This document shows positions 40,088-48,313 of a stretch of DNA of 64,000 nt, piece by piece. The position numbers and the translations under genes are program-made. Within the stretch, counting starts at the first letter, position 1; every line of letters begins with the position of its first letter. The stretch lies in contig NZ_JNVM01000007.1 of NCBI RefSeq assembly GCF_000722545.1, positions 1 through 64,000 of the forward strand, given 5' to 3'. A model generated the notes under the pieces. It ran no database searches. It was not told where the DNA came from and saw nothing but the letters and a program-made list of their open reading frames with translations. Source of the stretch: Paenibacillus tyrphae (lineage in GTDB: Bacteria > Bacillota > Bacilli > Paenibacillales > NBRC-103111).

Positions 40088-41188
40088 TTATTGAAGCACG
40101 ACGGACTCGCCTTCGTTCAGGCCGCTTAGCACTTCCGTTTTTTCCGGCGTCTCCAGGCCGATTTTGACGATGCGTTTCTCCAAGCTGCCATCAGCGGCTT
40201 CGACCATGACGTAATAGTCGTCTTTATCCCGTTGAATCGTCAGCGTCGGCACGACCAGCGCGCCGCCTTTCTTATCCGTTTGGATCGAGGCGGTCAAGCT
40301 GAGTCCGGCAATCAGCCGTTCGTTCGGCTCCAGGGAGATCGTAACCTCGAACTGGGCGGCCGTCGTGTTCGAGGACTCGCTGCTGCTGCCGGTGCCGGCC
40401 TTGGCGAATTTGGACAGACGCTCGACCTTGCCCTTCAGCTTGACATCCTTCAGCGCATCGACGCGCACCTCGACATCCATACCTTCCTTGATGCGGAACA
40501 AGTCGTATTCGCCGACGTTGCAAATCAGCTGCAGCTTCGTCAAATCGACGATTTTGCCGATCCGCTCGTTGTCCTTCACCGACTTCGGCTCCTTGGTGCC
40601 CTCGAATAGAAAAATGCCGTTTTCCGGGGCCGCAAAGCCGGCGGCTTGCAGCTTCTTCGTTTTTTCCGCGAGCTGCGAACGGGTATGCTCAAGAGTAACC
40701 CGCGTAATCTCGTTTTGCATTTTGCGGCTTTCCGACGCGGCAAAGCGCTTTTTGGCGTCCGTTTCGGTAATGCCCTCGGTGTCCGCATCGGCGATGCCGG
40801 TTTTTTCCTGAAATTGACTCAAGCGTATGTCCATTTCCTGCTTCTTGGCGTTCGCTTGAAGCTGGGCGATTTCGTTGCGGAGCTCCGTGTCGTCAAGCCG
40901 GAACAGCACGTCGCCTTTGGCCACTTGAGAGCCGTCTTTGGCGGACCACGCCGCGACATAGGCGCCGAACGGAGCGTTTATGTATGTCTCCTTTTGATAG
41001 GAGGACTTTCCTTTCACCTCGACAATGTTGGCCAGATCCTCCCGGACGGCTTTGAATTTCAATGCGTTCGTTGTTTGCGAAACCGCCGGACGGGATGCGT
41101 TCTGCGGCCGGCTTTGCCAATATAACAGCCCCGTCACGCTGACAACAAGCACTGCGCTTACGGCGATTAACCAAGTTCTTTTTTTCAT
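40088..41188 (-). CDS. Periplasmic-adaptor-like efflux subunit (HlyD/MacA-like)
   Basis: A 366-aa protein with an N-terminal membrane anchor (TWLIAVSAVLVVSVTGLLYW), a barrel-sandwich lipoyl part (VEVKGKSSYQKETYINAPFGAYVAAWSAKDGSQVAKGDVLFRLDD), a long coiled-coil hairpin (about 100-190) and beta-barrel domains (IGKIVDLTKLQLICNVGEYDLFRI, FEVTISLEPNERLIAGLSL). It links a MacB-type transporter to export. AGGAG lies 11 nt before the ATG. It is the last gene of the order ATPase, permease, adaptor. Confidence 0.9.
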   Translation of the reverse strand: MKKRTWLIAVSAVLVVSVTGLLYWQSRPQNASRPAVSQTTNALKFKAVREDLANIVEVKGKSSYQKETYINAPFGAYVAAWSAKDGSQVAKGDVLFRLDDTELRNEIAQLQANAKKQEMDIRLSQFQEKTGIADADTEGITETDAKKRFAASESRKMQNEITRVTLEHTRSQLAEKTKKLQAAGFAAPENGIFLFEGTKEPKSVKDNERIGKIVDLTKLQLICNVGEYDLFRIKEGMDVEVRVDALKDVKLKGKVERLSKFAKAGTGSSSESSNTTAAQFEVTISLEPNERLIAGLSLTASIQTDKKGGALVVPTLTIQRDKDDYYVMVEAADGSLEKRIVKIGLETPEKTEVLSGLNEGESVVLQ

Positions 41189-41209
41189 AGCTGCATAACT
41201 CCTAAACGT

Positions 41210-42601
41210 TTAGTCTCGTTTGATGGCGGTCAGCGCGTCCGTGCGCGACGCTTTGATGGCCGGATAAATGCCGGAGAGCACGCCGGTCATGATGGCAAAG
41301 AACAGACCGACCGGCAGAATCCAGGGACTAATAAACAAAATTTCCGCCTGAGATCCCGACCTTGGAGGCGCAAACAGCATGATGGCGATATTGATCCCCC
41401 AAATGACCCAATACGACACCAGAATGCCCACCAGGCCCCCAAGCAGCCCGAGCAGCGCCGATTCGACCATAAACATGTTGCGGATTTGGCCGAGGTTGGC
41501 GCCCAGCACCTTCATGATGCCGATCTGCCGCCTGCGCTGATAGGTCGACATCGTCATGGCGACGATGATCGAGATCGAGGCGACGAACAAAATAAAGATG
41601 CCCGCGCCGCCGAAGATCAGCCGGACGATGAGCAGCTCGTTTTGCATGCTTTCTTCGCGGTGAAGATTCGTCTGCACGGTGAGCTTCAGCTTCTTGAGCA
41701 GCGACTCAACTTCTTTCACATGGGCGCTGCCGTCCACCTTAATTTTGACCTCGTTATACTCGGCCGTTTGCGAGGAGTTTTTATCTTCCTTGACCTTGCC
41801 GCCGTTCATTTGAATGATCGCTTCCTGAAGCCGCTTGCCGAGCGCCGGCGATACGAACGCCGTCTTTTGATGAATCAGCATATCGTCGGGAACGCCCTCC
41901 GGCTTCTTGAGGATGCCGACGACCCGGACGGGGATTTGGATGTCTACCGTTTCCCCGACGTCGTTCGAGCGGTAAATTTGCGGCTTCAGCACGATTTGCT
42001 TCTGATATACGGGATATGCGATATACTGCTGCTCCCGCCAAGCATTCCGGGCATCGCGTTCGCTCATGCTCTGGAGCTGCTGCTGACGGGCTTTGGATAT
42101 TTGGCTGTCGAACAGCCCCATCGTCGCCCCGTAGCTCAAAATAATCGTGTTCTCCTGTTCCGAAGGTCCGCCTTGCTGCAGTTCATAGCCGAAAGCAGGC
42201 AGCGTGTCCAGCTCGGTGGCGAAGATTTGATCGATATAGCCTTTTTTGCTGTCCACTTCATATTCGAACTGGTTTAATGTCCGATAGGTAGCCAGCGCCT
42301 TAATATGCGGAAAGGTGCGCATCATGCCAATCTTGGCTTTCGTTAGCTCGTAAGGCTTCGCGCTGTTCGGATCGTTCGGATCGGCTCCTTCGGCGCGGCC
42401 GCCGCTGGTTACCGTAATCTCGTCCGATTTCAGGTATAGGCTCATCTGCGTCCGGCTGTATTGGTTGATCGACTCGCCGAAGGAGAGGGCGACCACGATG
42501 GAAGCGGAGCCGATGGCAATGCCCATCGTACACAGCAGGGTGACGACGACGCGCCGTTTGAGCTGATCCCAGCCGAGCTTAAAATAATCGATCAGCTTCA
42601 T
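41210..42601 (-). CDS. ABC transporter permease, MacB/FtsX type
   Basis: A 463-aa protein with an N-terminal membrane helix (VTLLCTMGIAIGSASIVVALSFG), a roughly 270-residue extracytoplasmic MacB_PCD-like domain, then three C-terminal helices of an FtsX domain (FGGAGIFILFVASISIIVAMTM, ALLGLLGGLVGILVSYWVIWG, ILPVGLFFAIMTGVLSGIYPA) ending in the conserved ASRTDALTAIKRD. It overlaps the upstream ATPase gene by ATGA. It works by mechanotransmission rather than as a channel; the substrate is unknown. Confidence 0.92.
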   Translation of the reverse strand: MKLIDYFKLGWDQLKRRVVVTLLCTMGIAIGSASIVVALSFGESINQYSRTQMSLYLKSDEITVTSGGRAEGADPNDPNSAKPYELTKAKIGMMRTFPHIKALATYRTLNQFEYEVDSKKGYIDQIFATELDTLPAFGYELQQGGPSEQENTIILSYGATMGLFDSQISKARQQQLQSMSERDARNAWREQQYIAYPVYQKQIVLKPQIYRSNDVGETVDIQIPVRVVGILKKPEGVPDDMLIHQKTAFVSPALGKRLQEAIIQMNGGKVKEDKNSSQTAEYNEVKIKVDGSAHVKEVESLLKKLKLTVQTNLHREESMQNELLIVRLIFGGAGIFILFVASISIIVAMTMSTYQRRRQIGIMKVLGANLGQIRNMFMVESALLGLLGGLVGILVSYWVIWGINIAIMLFAPPRSGSQAEILFISPWILPVGLFFAIMTGVLSGIYPAIKASRTDALTAIKRD

Positions 42602-43290
42602 TCCGTGTCACCTGCCCATGCGCCGTCTTCGACCAGGTACCCGTCGCGCAGTTGAATGACTCTCCGGGTTCGCTTGGCGACCTCCAGCTCGTGGGTAACG
42701 ATGACAAAGGTGATGCCGAGCGTCTGATTCAAATCGATCAGCAGATCGATAATTTCTTTCTCCGTCTTCGTATCGAGGTTCCCGGTCGGCTCGTCCGCGA
42801 ACACGATAGCCGGCTGCGTAATGAGCGAACGGGCGATGCTGACCCGCTGCTGCTGCCCGCCGGACAGCTGTGAGGGGAACATCTCGGTCTTTTCCCCGAG
42901 GCCCACCTTGGCGAGCAGCGACACCGCTTCTTCCCGTCGATGCTTGCCGCGCAGGCCTTGAAAGACAAGCGGCAGCTCGACGTTCTCGCGAACGGTCAAA
43001 TGCGGAATCAATTCGTACGATTGAAAAATAAAGCCGATATGCGTCCGGCGGAATTCCGCAAGCCGGTTTTCGCTCATTTTCTCGATCGCCTGGCCGCTGA
43101 TCAGGATGCTTCCGGACGTCGGCTTCATCAAGCCGGCCATCAGGTTCAGCAGCGTCGACTTTCCTGAGCCGGAGCTGCCGAGCAGGGCGATCATTTCCCC
43201 TTTGTCTACCCGGAAGTCAATATCGTGCAGGACAGGCGTGTTCTCGCTGCCGCTGCGAAAGCTGTGTGACAAATGTTCTACCGCAAGCAC
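42598..43290 (-). CDS. ABC transporter ATP-binding protein, MacB/LolD type
   Basis: A 230-aa ATPase with Walker A LGSSGSGKSTLLN, Q-loop IFQSYELIPHLTVREN, signature LSGGQQQRVSIARSL, Walker B IVFADEPTGNLD and FVIVTHELEVA. The start is GTG 43290, following GGAGGGG. It is translationally coupled to the FtsX-type permease. Together with that permease and the adaptor it forms a tripartite-like efflux or envelope-stress system without an outer membrane partner. Confidence 0.94.
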   Translation of the reverse strand: MLAVEHLSHSFRSGSENTPVLHDIDFRVDKGEMIALLGSSGSGKSTLLNLMAGLMKPTSGSILISGQAIEKMSENRLAEFRRTHIGFIFQSYELIPHLTVRENVELPLVFQGLRGKHRREEAVSLLAKVGLGEKTEMFPSQLSGGQQQRVSIARSLITQPAIVFADEPTGNLDTKTEKEIIDLLIDLNQTLGITFVIVTHELEVAKRTRRVIQLRDGYLVEDGAWAGDTE

Positions 43291-43387
43291 ATAACCCCTC
43301 CGTTGTCGAATTTTTCTAATTCAGTATAGACGAGCGTTCCATTCAGAAGTGGAAAAAGCTGAAAAGTTAAGAAAACTTTAAGAGTCG

Positions 43388-43442
43388 CAGGCAAAAAAAG
43401 CCGCCGGAACGTCCTTGAGAATAGACGTTTGCCAAGGCGGCC
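43388..43442 (-). terminator. Terminator of the MATE/MFS operon
   Basis: On the minus strand GCCGCC pairs with GGCGGC, with an inner CGTC/GACG pair, followed by T7. Confidence 0.78.
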
Positions 43443-43452
43443 AATCCTGCAG

Positions 43453-44643
43453 CTATTGCAATGAATCTTGCTGTGCCCCTTCCGCAACGCTCTTCGCTTT
43501 GACGTAAAGGGCAAGAAATCCGAGCATGGCGACAAACGAGAGCACGGAGCCGACCGCGTACAAGGCGTGCGGGCTCCAACTGTTGAACACCCAACCGCCG
43601 ATCGTGCCGCTGAGCAGCCCGGCGAGCCCAGACCATGTAATCGCAAAGACCGCCTGGCCGCTGGCCCGGAAATGATCGGGAACCACGCTCTGAATGTACC
43701 GGATGGTCGTAAACAAAAACACGCCGAACGTGACCGAATGCATCATCTGAATGGCAATGACCCACATCGGGTTATCCACCAGGCTCATGAGCAGGAAGCG
43801 TACGGCATAAGCCAGACAGCAGAGTGCCAGCAGCGGCAGCTCCTTCAGCTTGTGCCCGTATTTGCTGAGCAGGAAGAAAACCGGAATTTCGCTGAGCGCC
43901 GACACCATCCACGACCAGCCGACGACGGATTGGTCTCCGCCGAGCCGCTGCAAGAACAAGGCGAGGAAGCCGTCATTCATCCGGTGGGCGATGGAAACCG
44001 TCAGTACTGTAAGCAGAAACGCGAGAAAAGACCGGGAACCGACGATCGGGAGAAGCCCGGAAAAGTCCGGCTTTTTCACATTGGCGTCCCGCGTATCCGT
44101 AAGCAGGAACGACAGCAGCAGGGAGCAGGCGATCGTGCCGAGGCACAGCACCACGGTCAGACCGGCGCCGTAGCTTTTGAGCAGCTGGCCGAACACGAGG
44201 GCGGCGACGGCGAAGCCGATCGAGCCCCAGACACGGAAGGACGCGTAGCTTTTGCCGTTCCGGCTCACGGTAAGCAGAATCAAGCTGTCGGTCAGCGAGG
44301 TCGTCGGCGACTGGAAAAAGAAGAAGGCGGCCATCAACACCATCAGAAGCCCGAACGTATCGGTGTGAAACGTCCAAGCCGCCATCAACAGCTGTCCGAT
44401 AAAAATGACGTTCAAAATCTTTTTTACGCTGCGGACCTTGTCGCTGGCCACGCCCCAAAATAAGTTCGAGAAGATGCCGATCATCGGCCCGACCGAATAC
44501 AAAAGTCCGATTTGCAGTGTGGAAAAGCCTTTCGATTGGAAATATAAAGGAAAGAACGACGTGATCACGGCCATCGTCATGTAATACGTAAATGTAAAAC
44601 TGCGCAGCACGACCTCGTTGCGCGGAGGTTTGGACATACTCAT
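43453..44643 (-). CDS. MFS transporter, LacY/nucleoside-symporter-like group
   Basis: A 396-aa 12-helix protein beginning VVLRSFTFTYYMTMAVITSFFPLYFQSKGFST, the MFS_1-like N-terminus. The loop after helix 2 is LFWGVASDKVRSVKKI, and a conserved RMNDGFLALFLQRLGG lies mid-protein. It is clearly related to the gene at 52752 (both have HRMNDG and RFLLMS/RWLLYG-type segments). Its start overlaps the upstream gene stop by ATGA, so it belongs to an operon with the split MATE-like gene. The substrate is unknown. Confidence 0.9.
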   Translation of the reverse strand: MSMSKPPRNEVVLRSFTFTYYMTMAVITSFFPLYFQSKGFSTLQIGLLYSVGPMIGIFSNLFWGVASDKVRSVKKILNVIFIGQLLMAAWTFHTDTFGLLMVLMAAFFFFQSPTTSLTDSLILLTVSRNGKSYASFRVWGSIGFAVAALVFGQLLKSYGAGLTVVLCLGTIACSLLLSFLLTDTRDANVKKPDFSGLLPIVGSRSFLAFLLTVLTVSIAHRMNDGFLALFLQRLGGDQSVVGWSWMVSALSEIPVFFLLSKYGHKLKELPLLALCCLAYAVRFLLMSLVDNPMWVIAIQMMHSVTFGVFLFTTIRYIQSVVPDHFRASGQAVFAITWSGLAGLLSGTIGGWVFNSWSPHALYAVGSVLSFVAMLGFLALYVKAKSVAEGAQQDSLQ

Positions 44644-45371
44644 AAGCTTTCACTCGATTCGTTAGGTTTTCGGTTCGCATCCGGCAACGGCCTTGGAATG
44701 GCTTCGTCCGCCCGCAGAGCCGAGCGCAGTACGGCCCAGACGACCGCCGCTTCCGCCGCGACGCCGAGCGATTGAGCCAAGGCGCCGATCATGCCGTTCC
44801 AGCCCGGAGTCCGGGCTACGCACAGCACAAGAACCAGCAGCGTAACGCACACGTTTGCGGCTTGAGACCAGACCATCACCTTGGTCAGACTGCGCAGCAT
44901 CAGCAGTCCGTTGCCGAAATCAAGCCACGGGAACACGAGCGTCATCAGCATAAAGACGCGGAGCGTCGACAGGCTTGCTAGCATCAACCGCTCGTTAACG
45001 CCCATCACGTGCTGCATGAACCACGGGCCGGCCGGCGTATAAGCGAGCAAGGCGATCAGCAGACTCGGGATGAGCGAGAGCATCAGGGTGAAGCGGACCA
45101 CGGAAGCCGCATCTTTGCGGTAAAAGTTCAGCACAATCTGATGTATGTAGGAGAAAAAGCTTTGCACCAGGTTCGTGAGGCTGGCGGCGATCGCAAACGA
45201 GGCGATGGCGAGCTTCAAGTCCGTCGTTTTTCCGAGAAAGGCGTTGATCGCCGGTCCCGAAATGACCGCAATAACCGACGAGTACAACAGCGGCCGGTAA
45301 AACCGGAACACCTGCGAAGGCTTCTCGATCGGATGGTCCGGCTGCTTCTCCGGAATTTCGTTTTTTAACAA
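44640..45371 (-). CDS. C-terminal half of a split MATE-like membrane protein
   Basis: A 243-aa piece with about six membrane segments (LLYSSVIAVISGPAINAFLG, LKLAIASFAIAASLTNLVQSFF, LMLSLIPSLLIALLAY). It lies in the same reading frame as the gene at 45384, separated only by the TAG at 45384-45386 and four further sense codons. A TTG (45371) with GGAAGG 7 nt upstream could restart translation. A single 455-aa protein would have normal MATE/MOP length. Either a nonsense mutation or two half-proteins; see findings. It overlaps the MFS gene by ATGA. Confidence 0.75.
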   Translation of the reverse strand: MLKNEIPEKQPDHPIEKPSQVFRFYRPLLYSSVIAVISGPAINAFLGKTTDLKLAIASFAIAASLTNLVQSFFSYIHQIVLNFYRKDAASVVRFTLMLSLIPSLLIALLAYTPAGPWFMQHVMGVNERLMLASLSTLRVFMLMTLVFPWLDFGNGLLMLRSLTKVMVWSQAANVCVTLLVLVLCVARTPGWNGMIGALAQSLGVAAEAAVVWAVLRSALRADEAIPRPLPDANRKPNESSESL

Positions 45372-45383
45372 AGCCCTTCCTTC

Positions 45384-46004
45384 CTAGAGGCTTACGGCGG
45401 CTTCGATGACCATCCCCGTCAGGAAGATGACCGCGCCGACCGTTCCGCTAGTGACGCCCGTCCGTATAAAATAAAGTGAGAGCGCGTACATTCCGGCAAG
45501 CCGTATCGCCATGCCGATCGTCAGCCATTTGGTCCGCATATTGTAAATAATAATGCCGTGAAACATGCAGCGGATTCCCGAAAAAATGCTGACGAACATC
45601 AAGACGCGGTACACCTCCACCATCGGCTCGACCATCGCAGCGTCGACCCCGAACAAACGCAAAAACACCCACGGTCCGACGGGGGTGTAGCTGATGAATG
45701 CGCCGATGAGGAAGATGGCCCCGAGAACATAAAGGCTGACCGATGTCAAAGCGCGGAACGAGAGGCGATCGCGCACCAGGGCGGAGCACGTCTGCCGCAG
45801 CAGGACCGCCGGTCGCTCGGTAATACCCAGAATGCTCATCGGCAGGGCGTAGCTTGCGATGACAATTTCGGGAGAGGCTGCGCGCGCCAGCGTGCTGTTA
45901 ATAATGACATGGGAGATCGTTACAAGGCTCGCCGACATTCCGAGGGGAACAAAGAAGGCAAGCAGCTGCCGAAACGTAATGCGGGTTTGCTGCAGATCGT
46001 TCAT
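45384..46004 (-). CDS. N-terminal half of a split MATE-like membrane protein
   Basis: A 206-aa piece with about six membrane segments (LLAFFVPLGMSASLVTISHVI, IASYALPMSILGI, YVLGAIFLIGAFISY) ending at an in-frame TAG. Its N-terminal repeat FRQLLAFFVPLG resembles FRFYRPLLYSSV at the start of the downstream half, the internal two-fold repeat expected of MOP-superfamily flippases. ATG 46004 follows AGAGGG 9 nt upstream; an in-frame start 27 bp earlier lacks support. Read with the next gene it is one complete protein. Confidence 0.75.
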   Translation of the reverse strand: MNDLQQTRITFRQLLAFFVPLGMSASLVTISHVIINSTLARAASPEIVIASYALPMSILGITERPAVLLRQTCSALVRDRLSFRALTSVSLYVLGAIFLIGAFISYTPVGPWVFLRLFGVDAAMVEPMVEVYRVLMFVSIFSGIRCMFHGIIIYNMRTKWLTIGMAIRLAGMYALSLYFIRTGVTSGTVGAVIFLTGMVIEAAVSL

Positions 46005-46187
46005 GTTGACTTCCCTCTTTTCACATGCCAAACATTATAACATGGATAGGGGAGTCAAGGGAGAAAAATTTACGTACCTACTGGAAGCGGCTCATGGTTC
46101 GTGATACATTTATATAGATAAACGGATCGATCAAACGGTGCGTGCCTTTTGCATAATCGAGAAAAGGTAAGAAAGGTGGAAACGGAG

Positions 46188-46505
46188 ATGACTTACACGT
46201 TTGAACTGGACGAACGTCTCGGCATTCCGCTGCCCCGTCTTGAACAGGACTTTGAGGACTACAGCCAGCAGGAACAAGCGGAGATGCTTCTGCGCTGGGA
46301 GGAAATCCGCGGCAGCATTCCCGATCGGATCAAGCAATTGGAACGGGTCATTATCGCGAAGCAGGAGCAGCTCAATGTGGAAGAGCATTTTCCGACGTCC
46401 TGCAGCTTAAACAGCGAAATCGCCGATCTGGCCAGCACGATCAACGAGCTGCACTTATGGTTCCGGGTTCATCAGGACATGCCGGATCGTGCGGTTCATC
46501 ACTGA
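46188..46505 (+). CDS. Unknown 105-aa helical protein
   Basis: No family recognised. It begins MTYTFELDERLGIPLPRLEQDFEDY and is then almost all helix and charged (QQEQAEMLLRWEEIRGSIPDRIKQLERVIIAKQEQLNVEE), followed by FPTSCSLNSEIADLASTINELHLWFRVHQD. A coiled-coil or small helical-hairpin adaptor is suggested. ATG 46188 has GGTGG 10 nt upstream. It is 91 bp ahead of the 201-aa gene of the terpene-synthase cluster and may belong to the same unit. Confidence 0.68.
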   Translation: MTYTFELDERLGIPLPRLEQDFEDYSQQEQAEMLLRWEEIRGSIPDRIKQLERVIIAKQEQLNVEEHFPTSCSLNSEIADLASTINELHLWFRVHQDMPDRAVHH

Positions 46506-46596
46506 TTGCGCGGCCCATTACCAAATATAATGGGGGAAACCCCGATGCATGCAAAGCTATGGATGGCAACGCGGTACGCAGAAGGAGGTTGTAAGC

Positions 46597-47202
46597 TTGA
46601 GTTGGACCGATAGTCTAGGCAGGCTCGTAGTGCAGCTGACGTCGCATAAACCTTCGCTGTATCCCGACGAAGAGCTCGACGACTTAACCGATATCAAGAT
46701 CGGAAAGCTGTCGCTGGACGCGTTCGAAGGGGAACGGAAAGCCTATGCGCTCACGGTAAAAGCGGGGCTGCATTTGTTTAATGAGAGCTTGGAAAAATCT
46801 CATGCGCTTTCCCAGGAAATTCATAATCCCGCAGGCAGCTACTGGCACGGAATCATGCACCGGATGGAAGGCGATTATCCTAATGCCGACTATTGGTTTC
46901 GCATGGCGCGCAGCCTGCCGATTTATGCGGAGCTCGCGGAGCGGGCCTACGGTTACGTGCGGACGGCAGACCTGCGGGGCATGACAAATACGGCGTTCAG
47001 GGAACGGCTGGAGGAGTGGGCATCCGGGTCCGGTTGGGATTCCTGCGCGTTTAACGAGCTGGTCGAGCGGCACGTCACCCGGATACGGGACGAGCAGGCC
47101 GAGGAGCTGCTGAAGCATATCCAATGGCTTGAGATGCGCCTGCTTCTCGAATACGGCTATGTCCAAAGCGGAGGCGGAGGATCGTTGCTTGAGTCGCCGT
47201 AA
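46597..47202 (+). CDS. Unknown 201-aa protein coupled to the terpene synthase
   Basis: A soluble helical protein with a striking conserved-looking segment: NESLEKSHALSQEIHNP, GSYWHGIMHRMEGDYPNADYWFRMA, PIYAELAERAY. I have an impression of the YWHGIMHR-x-EGDY-x-NA-x-YWF pattern in uncharacterised proteins of other bacteria, but cannot name a family. His, Trp and Tyr cluster there as in a binding pocket. The start is TTG 46597 with AAGGAGG 8 nt upstream. Its last 14 bp overlap the terpene synthase gene, so the two are translationally coupled. Confidence 0.75.
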   Translation: MSWTDSLGRLVVQLTSHKPSLYPDEELDDLTDIKIGKLSLDAFEGERKAYALTVKAGLHLFNESLEKSHALSQEIHNPAGSYWHGIMHRMEGDYPNADYWFRMARSLPIYAELAERAYGYVRTADLRGMTNTAFRERLEEWASGSGWDSCAFNELVERHVTRIRDEQAEELLKHIQWLEMRLLLEYGYVQSGGGGSLLESP

Positions 47203-48265
47203 TTCGTCAGCCGATGTGCCCCAACGCCCGATTGGACTTATGCTGCGCGTGTATCGCTATGCGCTGCCGGAGGTGCGAGAGCAGCTTCGCCACTGGCGGG
47301 ACAAAGCCGAAGCGATGCCCGATCCCGAGCTCCGAAAGCAAGCGATCGCCAGCATGACCAGCAAGCAGTTCCACTGCGAAGGCGGCTCGGTCTATGCCGT
47401 AGCGAATCTGCCCATGCGTCATGTGCTCATTCCGCTGATCGTCGCTTTCCAGACGATCAGCGATTACTTGGACAACTTGTGCGACCGGAGTACTTCGCTC
47501 GATCCCGAAGATTTTCGGCGTCTGCATCAATCGATGCTCGATGCGGTCGATCCGGCGGAGCCGCTGCACGATTATTACGAATTCCGGGAAGAGAAGGACG
47601 ACGCCGGTTATTTGAACGAGCTGGTCAAGACATGCCAAGCCAGCCTCCGGCTGCTGCCCTCTTACCCGCTTGCAGCCGATACGGTGCGCGAGCTGGTCGG
47701 TTTGTACTGCGATTTGCAGGTATACAAGCATATTCATCGGGAGCTGCGCGAGGATGCGCTGCTGACCTGGTGGGAGCGGCATCGGGGACGGTTTCCGGCG
47801 GTTGCGTGGAACGAATTTGCTGCCGCTACGGGATCGACGCTTGGCGTTTTCATGTTGTTTTTGGCTGCTTCCGATCCGAAGCTGCAGCCGGAAACGGTCC
47901 GACAAATTCACGAGGCGTATTTTCCGTACATTTGCGGACTTCACATTTTGCTTGATTATTTGATAGACCAAGAGGAAGATCTGGCCGGCGGCGATCTTAA
48001 TTTCTGCAGCTACTACGATAATATGGATCGAACCGTCGAACGCATCGCCTTCATCGTAGAGGAGGCGAAGAGCAAGTCGGAACAGCTCGAGCATCCGGGA
48101 TTTCACCGGATGATTATCGAAGGATTGCTGGCGCTGTACTTGTCTGATCCTAAAGTCAGCAAGCAGCGGCAAGTGAAGACGATATCCCGGAAGTTGATGA
48201 AGGACAGTCCGCTGATGCGCTTGTTTTTCTTCATTAACAGTATTTGGATCCGCAAAACCTCTTGA
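47189..48265 (+). CDS. ytpB: YtpB-type class IB terpene synthase (DUF2600)
   Basis: A 358-aa helical protein close in length to B. subtilis YtpB (tetraprenyl-beta-curcumene synthase). It has FQTISDYLDNLCDRSTSLDPEDFRRLH, the Asp-rich metal-diphosphate site of this family, and a second acidic site ICGLHILLDYLIDQEEDLAGGDLNF. It should cyclise a C35 polyprenyl diphosphate, a step toward sporulene-like lipids. The start is TTG 47189 with GGAGG 8 nt upstream, inside the end of the 201-aa gene. No squalene-hopene-type cyclase lies in the window. Confidence 0.88.
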   Translation: MSRRNSSADVPQRPIGLMLRVYRYALPEVREQLRHWRDKAEAMPDPELRKQAIASMTSKQFHCEGGSVYAVANLPMRHVLIPLIVAFQTISDYLDNLCDRSTSLDPEDFRRLHQSMLDAVDPAEPLHDYYEFREEKDDAGYLNELVKTCQASLRLLPSYPLAADTVRELVGLYCDLQVYKHIHRELREDALLTWWERHRGRFPAVAWNEFAAATGSTLGVFMLFLAASDPKLQPETVRQIHEAYFPYICGLHILLDYLIDQEEDLAGGDLNFCSYYDNMDRTVERIAFIVEEAKSKSEQLEHPGFHRMIIEGLLALYLSDPKVSKQRQVKTISRKLMKDSPLMRLFFFINSIWIRKTS

Positions 48266-48313
48266 TTCTATATACAATTAAAGAGACAGTCAAGATGACG
48301 AGGAGGAACCACC

